From: Eubacterium sp.
Lineage (GTDB): Bacteria; Bacillota; Clostridia; Oscillospirales; Acutalibacteraceae
Direction of reading: 5' to 3'
Length of the DNA: 7,035 bases
Assembly: GCA_029054965.1 (NCBI GenBank)
Contig: JAIDEF010000300.1
Span: 1-7,035, forward strand
Under the pieces are notes generated by a model, which saw only the letters and a list, made by a program, of their open reading frames with translations, searched no databases and had not been told where the DNA came from. Shown piece after piece: positions 7,031 to 7,035 of the stretch; the stretch's first letter is position 1, and each line of letters begins with the position of its first letter. A program made the position numbers and the translations under genes.

Positions 7031-7035
7031 TCCTC
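7031..7035 (-). promoter_or_regulatory. Shine-Dalgarno box of the PBP gene
   Basis: The last five bases of the window read GAGGA on the minus strand, 6 nt before the ATG at 7024. This favours that start over the internal Met codon at residue 9. Whatever lies upstream (ftsL or another PBP would be usual) is outside the window. Confidence 0.75.

Noticed and set aside
1..7035. A hidden mobile element, CRISPR array, defence system or RNA gene
   Set aside because: Every base except short junctions is taken up by five intact, co-directional cell-wall genes. I saw no direct-repeat arrays, tRNA or rRNA segments, transposase motifs or terminal repeats.

Overview
The window is a stretch of a Gram-positive dcw (division and cell wall) cluster. 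All five genes lie on the minus strand, so the operon reads from right to left: a class B penicillin-binding protein of the SpoVD/FtsI type with two PASTA domains (7024-4754), murE (4718-3282), murF (3280-1907), mraY (1914-865) and the first 280 codons of an FtsW/SpoVE-family SEDS glycosyltransferase (841 to the left edge).

Organism: the DNA is A+T-rich by eye. MurE carries the DNPR motif of meso-diaminopimelate-adding enzymes. The PBP has C-terminal PASTA domains and a cysteine pair like that of SpoVD. The order spoVD-murE-murF-mraY-ftsW is typical of Clostridia. This suggests a low-GC anaerobic Firmicute (class Clostridia, perhaps Oscillospiraceae/Ruminococcaceae). The family-level guess is inference only.

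Layout: the genes are packed as one transcription unit. The gaps are 35 nt (PBP to murE), 1 nt (murE to murF), an 8-nt overlap (murF/mraY) and 23 nt (mraY to ftsW). PBP, murE, mraY and ftsW have clear Shine-Dalgarno sequences. murF has none and probably depends on translational coupling. No promoter, terminator, RNA gene, mobile element, CRISPR array or large repeat was found, and no stretch over 300 bases lacks a gene.

How the genes work together: MurE and MurF extend the cytoplasmic UDP-MurNAc peptide (meso-DAP, then D-Ala-D-Ala). MraY loads the finished pentapeptide onto undecaprenyl phosphate to give lipid I. The SEDS protein polymerises lipid II, and its partner PBP cross-links the glycan at the septum or in the spore cortex. 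murD, which many Firmicutes carry between mraY and ftsW/spoVE, is missing from that position. murG would be expected beyond the left edge.

This is core housekeeping DNA, and I see no undescribed system in it. The points worth a second look are the SpoVD-like redox cysteine pair inside a two-PASTA PBP, the His/Cys-rich segment next to it, variant SEDS signature motifs, the missing murD and the SD-less murF start.
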